This document shows, in pieces, positions 1 through 55,000 of a DNA stretch of 64,000 bases. The stretch is from Nansenia antarctica (taxonomy: Eukaryota > Chordata > Actinopteri > Argentiniformes > Microstomatidae), in the NCBI GenBank assembly GCA_963989245.1, contig OZ022340.1, positions 44,162,525 to 44,226,524 on the forward strand, given 5' to 3'. Position 1 is the first letter of the stretch. Every line of letters starts with the position of its first letter. The notes beneath the pieces are model-generated. The model did no database searches and was not told the origin of the DNA. It was given only the letters and a program-made list of their open reading frames with translations. The translations under genes were made by a program, and so were the position numbers.

Positions 1-735
1 GGTAGCCCAAATGATCCCCACAGTAGGCCTATATATGAATACTGTGTGCCTCTTTGAGCGGTCATTGTGAATCTTCAGACACATTTGATAGTCCTATGCA
101 CAAAAACAATAGGCCTATAAGGGTAGGTGGTAGTAGGCAGTGCAAGTACAATAATATCTGTCCGTAAAATATAAAATCTTGAATCTCAACATTATCATAG
201 GCTTTAATAACAACTAAATAGCCTGTTATTTGCCACAGCCCACCTGCTTTGGAGTGGAATTGCGTAATAAAGATGTATATGCGTGCAAAGTAATGTTTGA
301 GCCATGGTTCTATCTATCAATAAATCATTCAAGACCGCTGTCCATGGTGCTTATTGCGTTGCAAAATCAGCGGTGTAAACATTGCCTTCAACTGTGTGTA
401 ACCCCAACACAGCAGTTCCTATATCATAGCTCCCTCTCATGTGTTATTGCTGGCTGGTGTTATCCCTGTACATTCAGTAATATGACAACGCTGTACTGAA
501 CGCATTTTGTCATTCTTGGACCAGATTGCCTCCATCGGCGTAGCCATTCTTTCTAATTGGTAAGAAATAATGACGATACATTCGAAATTATATACATTTA
601 GGCTATTTAATAGCAACTGACCCTATCATGGTAGGCTAAATGACTAAAAGGACCACTAAAAAGTGAAACGTCTAACACACTTAGCAACATCCTCTGAACA
701 ACGGTACAAGGCAGGGCTCGGTCCTTGGACCCTTT
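1..735. other. Intergenic sequence, nothing recognised
   Basis: AT-rich non-coding sequence. The only open frames are short, have no recognisable domain and no splice context. No RNA gene, LTR or terminal inverted repeat was seen. Confidence 0.6.
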
Positions 736-799
736 TAGTCCTTGGGCCAAACCATTTTTCATTACCAAATTCTGGGAACATTCTAGATGTGATTTTTTT

Positions 800-1267
800 T
801 AGGGATGCTCCGATTTATCGGCCACCGATTTAAATCGGCCGATTTCACTCCAAATGCCTCGATCGGTGATCGGCAAAAATGGCCGATCGCAAAAACCGTT
901 TTTTTTTTTTTTTTTTTTCCTGGGGAAGACAGATAACTGAACAGAAAACATAGGAGGACGTAACAGTATGTAAACCATGAAGGCCACGTTTATGATGTCT
1001 TTTATACAGCCATATCGACTGACTTGGGCTTCAGGCCCTAACTGGGTGATAGGCCAGACCTTTACTATGCCATAAAAATGGGTCTGCGTTTGCTTGGTGC
1101 CTAATGGATCAAAACTTTTGTCTAAAAAGCAAAAAATATGTAGGCTATCCAGTCAGTAGGCCTACAGTTATGTATTTTTAAAAAAATCGGTATCGGTATC
1201 GGTTGATCTTGAGGAAAAAAATCGGTGATCGGTATCGGCCCCAAAAATCCAGATCGGAGCATCCCTA
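800..1267. mobile_element. Short non-autonomous hAT element
   Basis: Terminal inverted repeats TAGGGATGCTCCGAT and ATCGGAGCATCCCTA enclose 468 bp with many ATCGG-type subterminal motifs. The flanks are an exact 8-bp duplication ATTTTTTT (792-799 and 1268-1275), the hAT signature. It is inserted in the left arm of copy A. Copy B (near 48640) has the uninterrupted site. Confidence 0.85.
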
Positions 1268-1391
1268 ATTTTTTTATTCCTATACATCCCTAGATTATGT
1301 TTTGATATGATAGACCGGCAGCTTATTAGTGGTTATCACCTCTTAAAGGTATGGAGTGCTTTTCTTCAAAACCGGAGTTTTGACAGAAAAA

Positions 1392-1790
1392 GTCCCCTGC
1401 CATATATTGCTCCCCTTCGTATGATTCGCGCGTAGCTGTGCTGTGGTTGTGATAGAGACATGAGCCCTTTCATGTTCTTTATGCGCCTGAGTCTCCTAAA
1501 CACGTAGAGACCAACCCCGAGTCGATCAAAGCTTCCTGCGATGAGCTATGGTAACTTTCCCGCACCTACCCCCTACCGGTGAATGCCTAATTTTTGCGGT
1601 TTTCCGGAGGTATTGTGCGGTAGGTGCGGGAAAGTTACCATCGATCAGGAAGTTCTGATCGACTCTGGGTTGGTCTCTACTTGTTCAGGAGACCCAGGCG
1701 CATAAAGGACATCTGGCTCATGTCTCCATCACAAGCACAGCCCGAGCTACGTGCGACTCACGCGAAGGGGAGCAGAATATGGCAGGGGAC
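1392..1790. repeat. Large palindrome, left arm of copy A
   Basis: It starts GTCCCCTGCCATAT and ends with the complement. The arms are about 170 bp each, and the centre holds a second inverted pair around GGTAACTTTCCCGCACC. It is predicted to fold into a long hairpin. Related palindromes lie at 5165-5568 and 48113-48515, with a half copy at 42774-43022. Confidence 0.85.
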
Positions 1791-2339
1791 TTTTTGATGG
1801 GTAAAACATTTTACCTAATAGATATCACCATGAAACTTCCCCAGTTGATTACTTACATTGAGACAATAATTTTTTGTATTACAAGTTTTCAGAAATGTTC
1901 TGTTTAAATATGCAAATGATGTATTATCTACTTAAAATATGAGTTAATTTGCATATCTTTAAAGAACATTTGGACCACAGATTGGATAAAGACAGTAATT
2001 AATTACTATACATCCCTAGATTATTATTTGATGTGATAGACCTTGTTGGACCTTGTTGTTGGTAGTTTAATACCTTATCCCCTCTTAAAGTATGGACTGC
2101 TGCCATTTAAAATGTGTGTTAGCCTACGTTCTGTACGGGAGTGGACCCGAATGCAGGACACTGAGGCGGAGGCAGATGAACAGTTACATTTATTTAGCCC
2201 AAAAGGCAGTGAAAGCTGTAGGTGTATGGAGTCCGGTGGTAGGTGTGGTCCAAAATTGGGAGATGTTTTCTGATTTCTGCCGCCCTCAACAAAGTTCTCC
2301 ATGAGTCCAGGTTTTGGGGTGACACCAGGTTTGAGTTGG

Positions 2340-2630
2340 AGTCATGATCAGAGCAGTGGATGATGCTGTCCATCATCAGAGCAGTGGATGATGCTGTCCA
2401 TGATCAGAGCAGTGGATGATGCTGTCCATGATCAGAGCAGTGGATGATGCTGTCCATGATCAGAGCAGTGGATGATGCTGTCCATGATCAGAGCAGTGGA
2501 TGATGCTGTCCATGATCAGAGCAGTGGATGATGCTGTCCATGATCAGAGCAGTGGATGATGCTGTCCATGATCAGAGCAGTGGATGATGCTGTCCATCAT
2601 CAGAGCAGTGGATGATGCTGTCCATGCCGC
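2340..2630. repeat. 28-bp tandem array in copy A
   Basis: About ten copies of a 28-bp unit containing GATCAGAGCAGTGGATGATG, with a GATC/CATC variant at the unit start. The reverse-complement array is at 47305-47560 in copy B, so the array already existed in their common ancestor. Confidence 0.9.
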
Positions 2631-2959
2631 TTTCTTGGCAGGTTGCTGCTGCATTCACCTGAAGTGGGATCCATCATTAGACTTACACTTACTGCTGATG
2701 ATGTGGGTCTCTGAAATAGAGGAATACATCTAGTTTGACATTAAATTACCAACCTTATTCTAAACTAAAATATTGTCAGGGTGCAGTAATTGGGGCAGAT
2801 CTCATTACAACTTAGAGGGGCTACAAACAAGGAATCTTCTGTAAATTTAATGTAAATTAAGTTACATTAATATTACTACAATATAAAACCCTGTCTCAAG
2901 CCTGGGTACACAACAGGCTACTTTGCTAGTTTAGCTAGCTAACTAAAGTGTTATTAACT

Positions 2960-4745
2960 ATAAATAATAATAATGCATTTTATTTGTATTGCACTTTTCA
3001 TTCAAAAGAATCTCAGAGTGCTAGAGTAAAAAAAAAAAAAACATAATAAGTTAAAAACATAGTAAAAAAACACAAAATAAATCACAAGAATGAACACAGT
3101 TCAACAGTCAAAGGCCTGTCTTAAAAGAGTCCAGGCTCTGTACTGCCCTTAGCTGGCTAGGAAGGCTGTTCCACAGGCTCTGTACTGCCCTTAGCTGGCT
3201 AGGAAGGCTGTTCCACAGGCTCTGTACTGCCCTTAGCTGGCTAGGAAGGCTGTTCCACAGGCTCTGTACTGCCCTTAGCTGGCTAGGAAGGCTGTTCCAC
3301 AGGCACGGCGCAGCCGAACAGAAGGCTCGGTCCCCCATGGTGCGGAGCCTGGTATTGGGGACCTGGAGGAGCAAACTGTTTGAAGACCTGAGGGTGCGGG
3401 TGGAGGTTTGTGGAGTGATGAGTTATTGTAGATAGGGAGGTGCGTGTCCGTTGATGCATTTGTGGGTGAGAAGAAGGACTTTGTAGTCAACCCTGAATGA
3501 GACAGGGAGCCAGTGTAGTGAGTGTAGAACGGGGGTTATGTGCTTGTATTTGTGGACTCTCATCAGGATCCTGGCAGCGCTGTTCTGGATGTATGGCAGC
3601 TTCTGTATGCTTTTGCCAGGAATCCCGATGAAGAGCGGATTGCATTAGTCAAAGGCATGGACAAGTTCTCTGCATCTGACAGGGTTAGAGTGGGACGGAG
3701 TTTGGAAATATTTCTGAGATGATAGGAGGTTTTTCACAGGTGTTTTATATGGTCACTGAAGGTCAGGTGAGGGTCAAACCTAACCCCCAGATTTGAGACT
3801 GAGGAGGAGAAGGGGATGACTTGACCCTCGAAGGTGAGCTGTGATATGGGCGAAGACTGAACCTGGTGTGGGGTGCCAACAAGAAGAGCTTCGGATTTGT
3901 TACTGTTTAACTGAAGGAAGTTGTTGTTCATCCATGCCTTTATCTCCTCAAGACAGGTGGTGAGACATGACATGGCTGCAGAGGGGCTTGGGGCAGTTTT
4001 AATGTAGAGCTGTGTGTCATCAGCATAACAATGGAAAGACATCCCATATCTGGTGATGACACGACCGAGGGGGAGCATGTAGGTGATGAAGAGGATGGGG
4101 CCGAGAACCGACCCCTGTGGAACACCACAGGTAACAGGGAGAAGTCTGGACTTGCATCCTCCCAGTGAGAGGTATTCAGTCCTGCCAGAGAGATAGGACT
4201 GAAACCACTTCAGTGCAGAGTCTGAGAGTCCAATGGTGGTGTGGAGGCGCTCTAGGATGTCAAATGCTGCTGTCAGGTCCAGGAGGATGTCATCAGCAGT
4301 TCATTCGTCACCCTTAGCATAGCCGTTTCTGTACTGTGGGCTGAGCGAAAGCCTGACTGAAATCTTTCAAACAGGTTGTTGTGTTTGAGGTGATCCTGGA
4401 GTTGGGAAGCAACTTCCTTCACTAGCACCTTGGACAGGAAGGCAAGGTTGGTGTATGACTTGAGCAGAGCAGTGGGAATGGGGTCCAGGGCGCAAGTGCA
4501 TGATTTCATTCCTCTAAGGATTTCCATAATGTGGCTCTGTTGAACCTCTGTGAAACATGGGAGAGATGGCAAACTCTTGGTTGGTAGCAGAGGGAGACAG
4601 AGAGGAAGAGCTGGGCATCAGAGAGCGAATGTTGTTGACCTTTGATCTGAAAAAGTCAATGAAGCTGTTACATCGCTGCTCTGTAGCCTCAGTAGTGGGA
4701 GATGGTTGTGGCTTCAGCTTTTATGGTGCTTCAGCTTTTATGGTG
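2960..4745 (-). pseudogene. L2/CR1-type LINE fragment: reverse transcriptase and 3' tail (copy A)
   Basis: Read on the - strand, three frames carry non-LTR reverse transcriptase blocks: the finger region near 4270-4570 (RFQSGFRSAHSTETAML), the catalytic block FHCYADDTQLY near 4020, and the thumb with NLGVRFDPHLTFSDHIK near 3760. Frameshifts separate the blocks. The AFDIL motif of RT block A is present near 4255, unlike the copy at 45360-46950. The 3' end near 2965 is an AATACAAATAAAATGCATT tail followed by an (ATT)n-like run, typical of fish L2 elements. The C-terminal coding part has a 41-bp unit repeated four times (3119-3300). It is broken and not expected to be functional. Confidence 0.8.
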
Positions 4746-4767
4746 GAAAAAACTAGCTAGCTAGCTA

Positions 4768-4769
4768 GT

Positions 4770-4802
<33 letters not shown>
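4768..4802. repeat. (ATA)n microsatellite
   Basis: A simple trinucleotide run at the 5' side of the LINE fragment. It is the uninterrupted counterpart of the site in copy B where a hAT element sits at 43715-45306. Confidence 0.9.
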
Positions 4803-5164
4803 TTGCATTTATATAGCACCTTTCAGGGAACCCAAGGTCGCTTAGTTATCTAACCAGCTATACATTACCACTAACTCTAAACTAGCTTGCTAGCTAAAGT
4901 TACCTGAGGTAACTTACCTCTAAATATGGATCTGGCTGGGGCTAAGTTAATTTATTTGAGGAGGTAAACACACACTTTATTTGTTTTAAGCACTTTGTTT
5001 TAGATTTTTATTCTGGAAAACTATGTAAATTAATGCATATTTTAAGTAGATAATGTATCATTTGTATATTAAAACATACACATTCAGAAAACAATAAATG
5101 TACCCATCCATGGGTTTGACCTTTCATCTGACTCCGCCTCAGTGTCCTGCATTCGGGTCCACAA

Positions 5165-5568
5165 GTCCCCTGCCATATTTTGCTCCCCTTCGCGTCAGTC
5201 GCGCATAGCTCGGGCTGTGGTTGTGATAGAGACATGAGCCAGGTTAGCTTTATGCGCCTGGGTCTCCTAAACAAGTAGAGACCAACCCCGAGTCGATCAA
5301 AGCTTCCTACGCTGAGCTATGGTAACTTTCCCGCACCTACCGCATATTACCTCCGGAAAACCGCAAAAATTAGGCATTCACCGGTAGGGGGTAGGTGCGG
5401 TAAAGTTACCATAGCTCATCGCAAGAAGCTTTGATCGACTCGGGGTTGGTCTCTACGTGTTTAGGAGACTCAGGCGCATAAAGATCATGAAAAGGCTCAT
5501 GTCTCTATCACAACCACAGCACAGCTACGCGCGAATCATACGAAGGGGAGCAAGATATGGCAGGGGAC
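5165..5568. repeat. Large palindrome, right arm of copy A
   Basis: Same family as 1392-1790: it opens with GTCCCCTGCCATATTTTGC and closes with the complement, around an asymmetric centre of roughly 50 bp. Confidence 0.85.
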
Positions 5569-5768
5569 TTTTTTAGGCAAAACTCCGGTTTTGAAAAAAA
5601 GCACTCCGTACCTTTAAGAGGTGATAACCACTAATAAGCTGCCAAACCAAAAGGTCTATCATAGCAAAACATAATCTAGGGATGTATAGGAATTCAAAAA
5701 ATCACATCTAGAATTTGCCCAGAATTTGGTAATGAAATGTTCAATTTGGGGGTTTGGCCCAAGGACTA

Positions 5769-6600
5769 TTTCTTGTCTTGTCTCTGTGTACATGCTCCCA
5801 TTGGGTGATAGAATCCGTGAATATGGTGTGAGTTTTCATTATCACGATGCCCAGCTATAGATTGAGGATTCCCAAATTAGAGCTAATGTTAGCTCGCTAA
5901 CTATGCAGTACCCTTCCAGTAGTTAATGGTACTTTGATTTATTTATAACACATTTTTGGCAATCTTGATGCCCGTCAAAGGGGACAACCACCCGACCAAC
6001 CATCAGAGAGCGTTTATAAGGATATAAGGATTTAATTACAAACTGTGTCTTGGCATAGTCTTTTTTATGTTGATACATGACAGTCTCCGGCTATACATAC
6101 ATGCATGCATACATGCTATCCGGCTAACTAGCTAGCTGTCACCAGGCTCTAATAGTCTTGAGATGTAAAATAGCTAGTATAACACTGTCATTATTTCTTA
6201 CCTTTGGTATCCTATGGTAATGTCTGTTCATTCAAAACGCCAATCCTCAATGTTTCAGCTGCTTCTTCACGCCTCTTTAACGTGACATATAATAACACAC
6301 TGGAACATTCTAGCTAACTGTGGTACCTGGCAGCTCTGGTCATCATGGCTGGCAAGGGGGCAGCCATGCTGAATTTAAAATGTACCGTAAAGCCTGTTGT
6401 TTTACAAAAACACTCACTATTGTTTTGTTTTTTAATGTAGGCCTACATTGCTAATATACTGCTCAGTTTTACAAATACGTTGATCATTCTGTAAAATACT
6501 CATGCTGATGATTTGTTATTTTACCAGTCAATGTTAACTAATCCATATAAACTATGAAATACTGGATTTCTAATGCAGCACTTGCATACTGGTTATTACG
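5769..6600. other. Intergenic sequence upstream of TUFM
   Basis: Non-coding, with GCTAGC-rich and CATACATG-rich simple stretches. No gene or element boundary was recognised. It separates copy A from the TUFM promoter by under 1 kb. Confidence 0.5.
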
Positions 6601-6639
6601 GTTATGTGGGTGAACTTGTAAAATGTCGTAATTGCGTAA

Positions 6640-6647
6640 TGACGTCA
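6640..6647. promoter_or_regulatory. CRE/ATF site in the TUFM promoter
   Basis: A perfect palindromic TGACGTCA lies 28 bp before the TUFM start codon and is followed by CATCCGG, an ETS-like core on the other strand. CREB/ATF and ETS sites are common in promoters of nuclear genes for mitochondrial proteins. The role here is inferred from position. Confidence 0.6.
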
Positions 6648-6675
6648 CATTCATCCGGTTGTCAAAGTGTCCAAG

Positions 6676-22791
<16,116 letters not shown>

Positions 22792-23011
22792 GGGAAGGAG
22801 GGGAACAGGGGAGGGAGACTAATGGCAGGGAAGGGGAGTGAGGAAATATGTGTCCAAGTTGCATGAAATATTTGTCCAAGTTGCTTTATATGTGTACAGG
22901 AGCTGGTGAGACTGCACTGCTATCCTGATCCTAACCAACGGAAAGACCCACAATGAGATGTTCAGCATAGTCTTTCTGTGAAAAGGCCCGACTGTCATTT
23001 GCAGCTTGTGT

Positions 23012-23017
23012 AATAAA
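23012..23017 (+). terminator. TUFM polyadenylation signal
   Basis: AATAAA lies 221 bp after the stop codon and is the first canonical signal downstream. It implies a short 3' UTR. Confidence 0.75.
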
Positions 23018-23029
23018 ATGTATTTAATA

Positions 23030-24355
23030 GTAAAACCTGTGTTTTTTTGGTGAATTCCGTAACAACGTAAACAAGAACGTTCAGTCACGGGTGATTCTTT
23101 TGGTCCAAACAAAGTGCTTTTTAAAACCTGGTGTTGAGGTCGAGCACTGGCCTTTACATACTATTTTACAGTTTGTTTGTTTACAAGGATATGCACATAT
23201 TTGCCACTATTAGTAATGTTATGTTTCAAATCTTCAGTGTGGCAACAGAGGGCAGCCATGCGCAAAACAACATACTTCACCTTTTAAATGACACAAACTA
23301 ATTGTGAACCACTAGAATTTGGAAGGTTATTGGTGAGGGTTCCACGGGATCAATTGTTAATACCACACACTTCTCTCCATGCAATTAAAACATATTTTAT
23401 TATAAAGTCATCAACATGTTTAGTGTGCAGCAAATTATAATAGGCTACCTGCAACGTATCTACACCAAACCAATGAACAGCATCATGCCTTTTAGGTGTT
23501 TAACAGACATGAATGAGATGAGGCAGTGTGTGCGTCTGAAGGGCACACAGCCGTCCACCGCCTCCTACTGGCAGCAACCGGTACCAGTGGATTACAGCGT
23601 GTTAACTTGGAGGACGAAAGAGCAAACATCAATTTAATATTCCCATGACTGATTGACCATATTTCTTGTTTACTGGTATTTATGTAACTCATTAAAAAAA
23701 TATTGGTAGGCTATTCATGTAACTCAATTATTCATCTGAACACATTTCAACCTGTCACACCATGTTTGGTTGCATGATGGGGCTGGAGGTTGAGTGGCGC
23801 GCGTTTCCCAGTTCTTTTAAAAAAAGAGGCCCGCTATGAAAAGTAATTGGGGAGACCACTGGTGTAGTGGTAGCACCCTCTGGTGGCTATAAGCAGTAAA
23901 TGCAGGAGTATTTCCTATTCATAGGGTGACAATGAATCACACTGGTAATGTGGATGATTTAACACAACTGTGAAATGACAAAAGATGACAAAAAGTCAGA
24001 CTTCCTAAAGCGAGAGCACCGTCATCCTCACAGCAGGACCGGTCAGTGACGGCTGGTGTTGCCTAGCGAGCGGTCACCGTGACTCACACAAACGACCGCA
24101 GGCTCGGTTGCAAAATCGGTGAAAAAGAACACTGTCATATTCGCCGGGCCAACTCTACGACTGAGTTACCGAAATCTGCAACTTCGTGAGGTGCAAGTTA
24201 CTAGAGGGGGGGTAGGGGGGTCAATGTGTCACATCACATTCATGAGAGGTGGGAGTGAATCTGTGTGCGCCGCTGACTGGCGGATGACACCAGTACCAGC
24301 GATGCAAAGGGACAAGAAAGCAGAAAGACACTACAGTTGACTTGAGTGCCAGAGC
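23030..24355. other. Intergenic region between convergent TUFM and RNF25 3' ends
   Basis: No gene was recognised. Short open frames have no domains or splice support. It separates the two polyadenylation signals by about 1.3 kb. Confidence 0.6.
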
Positions 24356-24360
24356 AGAGC

Positions 24361-24366
24361 TTTATT
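24361..24366 (-). terminator. RNF25 polyadenylation signal
   Basis: TTTATT on the + strand reads AATAAA on the - strand, 69 bp after the RNF25 stop codon. Confidence 0.75.
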
Positions 24367-24434
24367 CTATACAGGTTAATAATAATGGGGGTACTGGGGG
24401 TACATGTGTTCTTCCACCCTCCTCTGACCCTCTG

Positions 24435-51162
<26,728 letters not shown>

Positions 51163-51174
51163 CTTCGTTCCACC

Positions 51175-51795
51175 TACAACAGAGAGGGACTTCTTCTTTA
51201 GTGGGGTTGACAACAGAGGGGGACTTCTTCTTCTTTAGTGGGGTTGACAATCACATGTGATGTTAATGGTGCTTTACCGCCACCGTCTGGACGAGCATGG
51301 AAAAATAACTTGGCATTCATGGAAAATGATAGGTTCAAAAGGGTTACACTTCAAGGTTCCCTAGTAACACACTCATTCTAGTTCTATGGTTACCTCGTAT
51401 TAAAAAAACAACAGAAGTTACATTTCGTTGAACTTTGTCACCACACAGTAGAACACATTTCTCATTGTTTTATAACACATGAATAGAACTCAAAGGAGTA
51501 GGGAAGCAATAGTAATCATTAGATGATGGTAACTGGATGACACTATAACACTGGTAATCAAAACAAATGTTTATTGTGTTGATTAAGTATAGCACACGGA
51601 AATAATCAATTGTTCTCTTCCACCCTTCACCCAGTGCTAATGATTGGAGTAGGTAGATTACAACAGCTGATGGTAATTTAATTTCTAATATAAACGATTA
51701 GCTCGTCAATACATAATAATAATATTGTCAATACAATATTGGTAGGACTGGTGTAAATAGATTCAGTTGTAGGAGGAGTAGTAGATGTAAGAATT
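51175..51795. other. Region upstream of RNF25, no gene
   Basis: An approximately 38-bp segment (GACTTCTTCTTTAGTGGGGT) is duplicated at 51185-51250 just upstream of the RNF25 start, and GGTGCTTTACCGCCACC marks a common fish repeat. Nothing else was recognised. The promoter is presumably here. Confidence 0.5.
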
Positions 51796-51918
<123 letters not shown>

Positions 51919-52089
51919 TGTATGTCAAAGAACAATTGCTGAAGCAAGCCCACCTAATAAGTATGTAGAATAGCAAAAACATAATTGAAAATAAGTGGAA
52001 AAATTAAGTAAAATAAGTAATTGGATATCAATATATATACACTGTATAGGCTGACTGTATCCCTGTGTATTATTGGAAACTTTGGAAGC

Positions 52090-55000
52090 GCATAGAACAC
52101 TGTAGAAGGAGTAGAACACTGTAGAAGGAGTAGAACACTGTAGAAGGAGTAGAACACTGTAGAAGGAGTAGAACACTGTAGAAGGAGTAGAACACTGTAG
52201 GAGGAGTAGAACACTGTAGAAGGAGTAGAACACTGTAGGAGGAGTAGAACACTGTAGAAGGAGTAGAACACTGTAGGAGGAGTAGAACACTGTAGAAGGA
52301 GTAGAACACTGTAGGAGGAGTAGAACACTGTAGAAGGAGTAGAACACTGTAGAAGGAGTAGAACACTGTAGGAGGAGTAGAACACTGTAGGAGGAGTAGA
52401 ACACTGTAGAAGGAGTAGAACACTGTAGGAGGAGTAGAACACTGTAGAAGGAGTAGAACACTGTAGAAGGAGTAGAACACTGTAGAAGGAGTAGAACACT
52501 GTAGGAGGAGTAGAACACTGTAGAAGGAGTAGAACATTGTAGAAGGAGTAGAACACTGTAGAAGGAGTAGAACACTGTAGGAGGAGTAGAACACTGTAGA
52601 AGGAGTAGAACACTGTAGGAGGAGTAGAACACTGTAGAAGGAGTAGAACACTGTAGGAGGAGTAGAACACTGTAGAAGGAGTAGAACACTGTAGAAGGAG
52701 TAGAACACTGTAGAAGGAGTAGAACACTGTAGAAGGAGTAGAACACGGTAGAAGGAGTAGAACACGGTAGAAGGAGTAGAACACTGTAGAAGGAGTAGAA
52801 CACTGTAGAAGGAGTAGAACACGGTAGAAGGAGTAGAACACTGTAGGAGGAGTAGAACACTGTAGGAGGAGTAGAACACGGTAGAAGGAGTAGAACACTG
52901 TAGAAGGAGTAGAACACTGTAGGAGGAGTAGAACACTGTAGAAGGAGTAGAACACGGTAGAAGGAGTAGAACACTGTAGAAGGAGTAGAACACGGTAGGA
53001 GGAGTAGAACACTGTAGAAGGAGTAGAACACTGTAGAAGGAGTAGAACACTGTAGGAGGAGTAGAACACTGTAGAAGGAGTAGAACACTGTAGGAGGAGT
53101 AGAACACTGTAGGAGGAGTAGAACACTGTAGAAGGAGTAGAACACTGTAGGAGGAGTAGAACACTGTAGGAGGAGTAGAACACTGTAGGAGGAGTAGAAC
53201 ACGGTAGGAGGAGTAGAACACTGTAGAAGGAGTAGAACACTGTAGGAGGAGTAGAACACTGTAGAAGGAGTAGAACACTGTAGGAGGAGTAGAACACTGT
53301 AGAAGGAGTAGAACACTGTAGGAGGAGTAGAACACTGTAGGAGGAGTAGAACACTGTAGAAGGAGTAGAACACTGTAGGAGGAGTAGAACACTGTAGGAG
53401 GAGTAGAACACTGTAGGAGGAGTAGAACACGGTAGGAGGAGTAGAACACTGTAGAAGGAGTAGAACACTGTAGAAGGAGTAGAACACTAGGAGGAGTAGA
53501 ACACTGTAGAAGGAGTAGAACACTGTAGGAGGAGTAGAACACTGTAGAAGGAGTAGAACACTGTAGGAGTAGAACACTGTAGAAGGAGTAGAACACGGTA
53601 GAAGGAGTAGAACACTGTAGGAGGAGTAGAACACTGTAGAAGGAGTAGAACACTGTAGGAGGAGTAGAACACTGTAGAAGGAGTAGAACACTGTAGAAGG
53701 AGTAGAACACTGTAGAAGGAGTAGAACACTGTAGGAGGAGTAGAACACTGTAGAAGGAGTAGAACACTGTAGGAGGAGTAGAACACTGTAGGAGGAGTAG
53801 AACACTGTAGAAGGAGTAGAACACTGTAGGAGGAGTAGAACACTGTAGAAGGAGTAGAACACTGTAGAAGGAGTAGAACACTGTAGAAGGAGTAGAACAC
53901 TGTAGGAGGAGTAGAACACTGTAGAAGGAGTAGAACACTGTAGGAGGAGTAGAACACTGTAGAAGGAGTAGAACACTGTAGAAGGAGTAGAACACTGTAG
54001 AAGGAGTAGAACACTGTAGGAGGAGTAGAACACTGTAGAAGGAGTAGAACATTGTAGAAGGAGTAGAACACTGTAGAAGGAGTAGAACACTGTAGGAGGA
54101 GTAGAACACTGTAGAAGGAGTAGAACACGGTAGGAGGAGTAGAACACTGTAGGAGGAGTAGAACACTGTAGGAGGAGTAGAACACTGTAGAAGGAGAAGA
54201 ACACTGTAGAAGGAGTAGAACACTGTAGAAGGAGTAGAACACTGTAGGAGGAGTAGAACACTGTAGAAGGAGTAGAACACTGTAGAAGGAGTAGAACACT
54301 GTAGAAGGAGTAGAACACTGTAGAAGGACTAGAACACTGTAGAAGGAGTAGAACACTGTAGAAGGAGTAGAACACTGTAGAAGGAGTAGAACACTGTAGA
54401 AGGAGTAGAACACTGTAGGAGGAGTAGAACACTGTAGAAGGAGTAGAACACTGTAGAAGGAGTAGAACACTGTAGAAGGAGTAGAACACGGTAGGAGGAG
54501 TAGAACACTGTAGAAGGAGTAGAACACTGTAGGAGGAGTAGAACACTGTAGAAGGAGTAGAACACTGTAGGAGGAGTAGAACACTGTAGAAGGAGTAGAA
54601 CACTGTAGGAGGAGTAGAACACTGTAGAAGGAGTAGAACACTGTAGAAGGAGTAGAACACTGTAGAAGGAGTAGAACACTGTAGGAGGAGTAGAACACTG
54701 TAGGAGGAGTAGAACACTGTAGAAGGAGTAGAACACTGTAGGAGGAGTAGAACACTGTAGAAGGAGTAGAACACTGTAGAAGGAGTAGAACACTGTAGAA
54801 GGAGTAGAACACTGTAGGAGGAGTAGAACACTGTAGGAGGAGTAGAACACTGTAGAAGGAGTAGAACACTGTAGAAGGAGTAGAACACGGTAGAAGGAGT
54901 AGAACACTGTAGGAGGAGTAGAACACTGTAGAAGGAGTAGAACACTGTAGGAGGAGTAGAACACTGTAGAAGGAGTAGAACACTGTAGGAGGAGTAGAAC

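Larger units (their letters stand above)
738..5766. mobile_element. Composite foldback-type repeat, copy A
   Basis: The ends are inverted copies beginning GTCCTTGGGCCAAACC at 738 and ending in its complement at 5766, each flanked by TA. About 600 bp of each arm can be aligned in inverted orientation, and each arm carries a ~400-bp palindrome (1392-1790 and 5165-5568). Between the arms lie a 28-bp tandem array, an L2-type LINE fragment on the - strand and an (ATT)n run. The same arrangement in reverse order is present at 42774-48702 (copy B). No transposase of its own was seen, so it looks like a non-autonomous foldback element, or a segmental duplication bounded by one. The superfamily is unresolved; a TA target duplication is compatible but short. 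Confidence 0.7.

Noticed and set aside
23416..23637. 73-codon frame between the two genes
   Set aside because: No domain, no conservation signal visible, no splice or polyadenylation context of its own.
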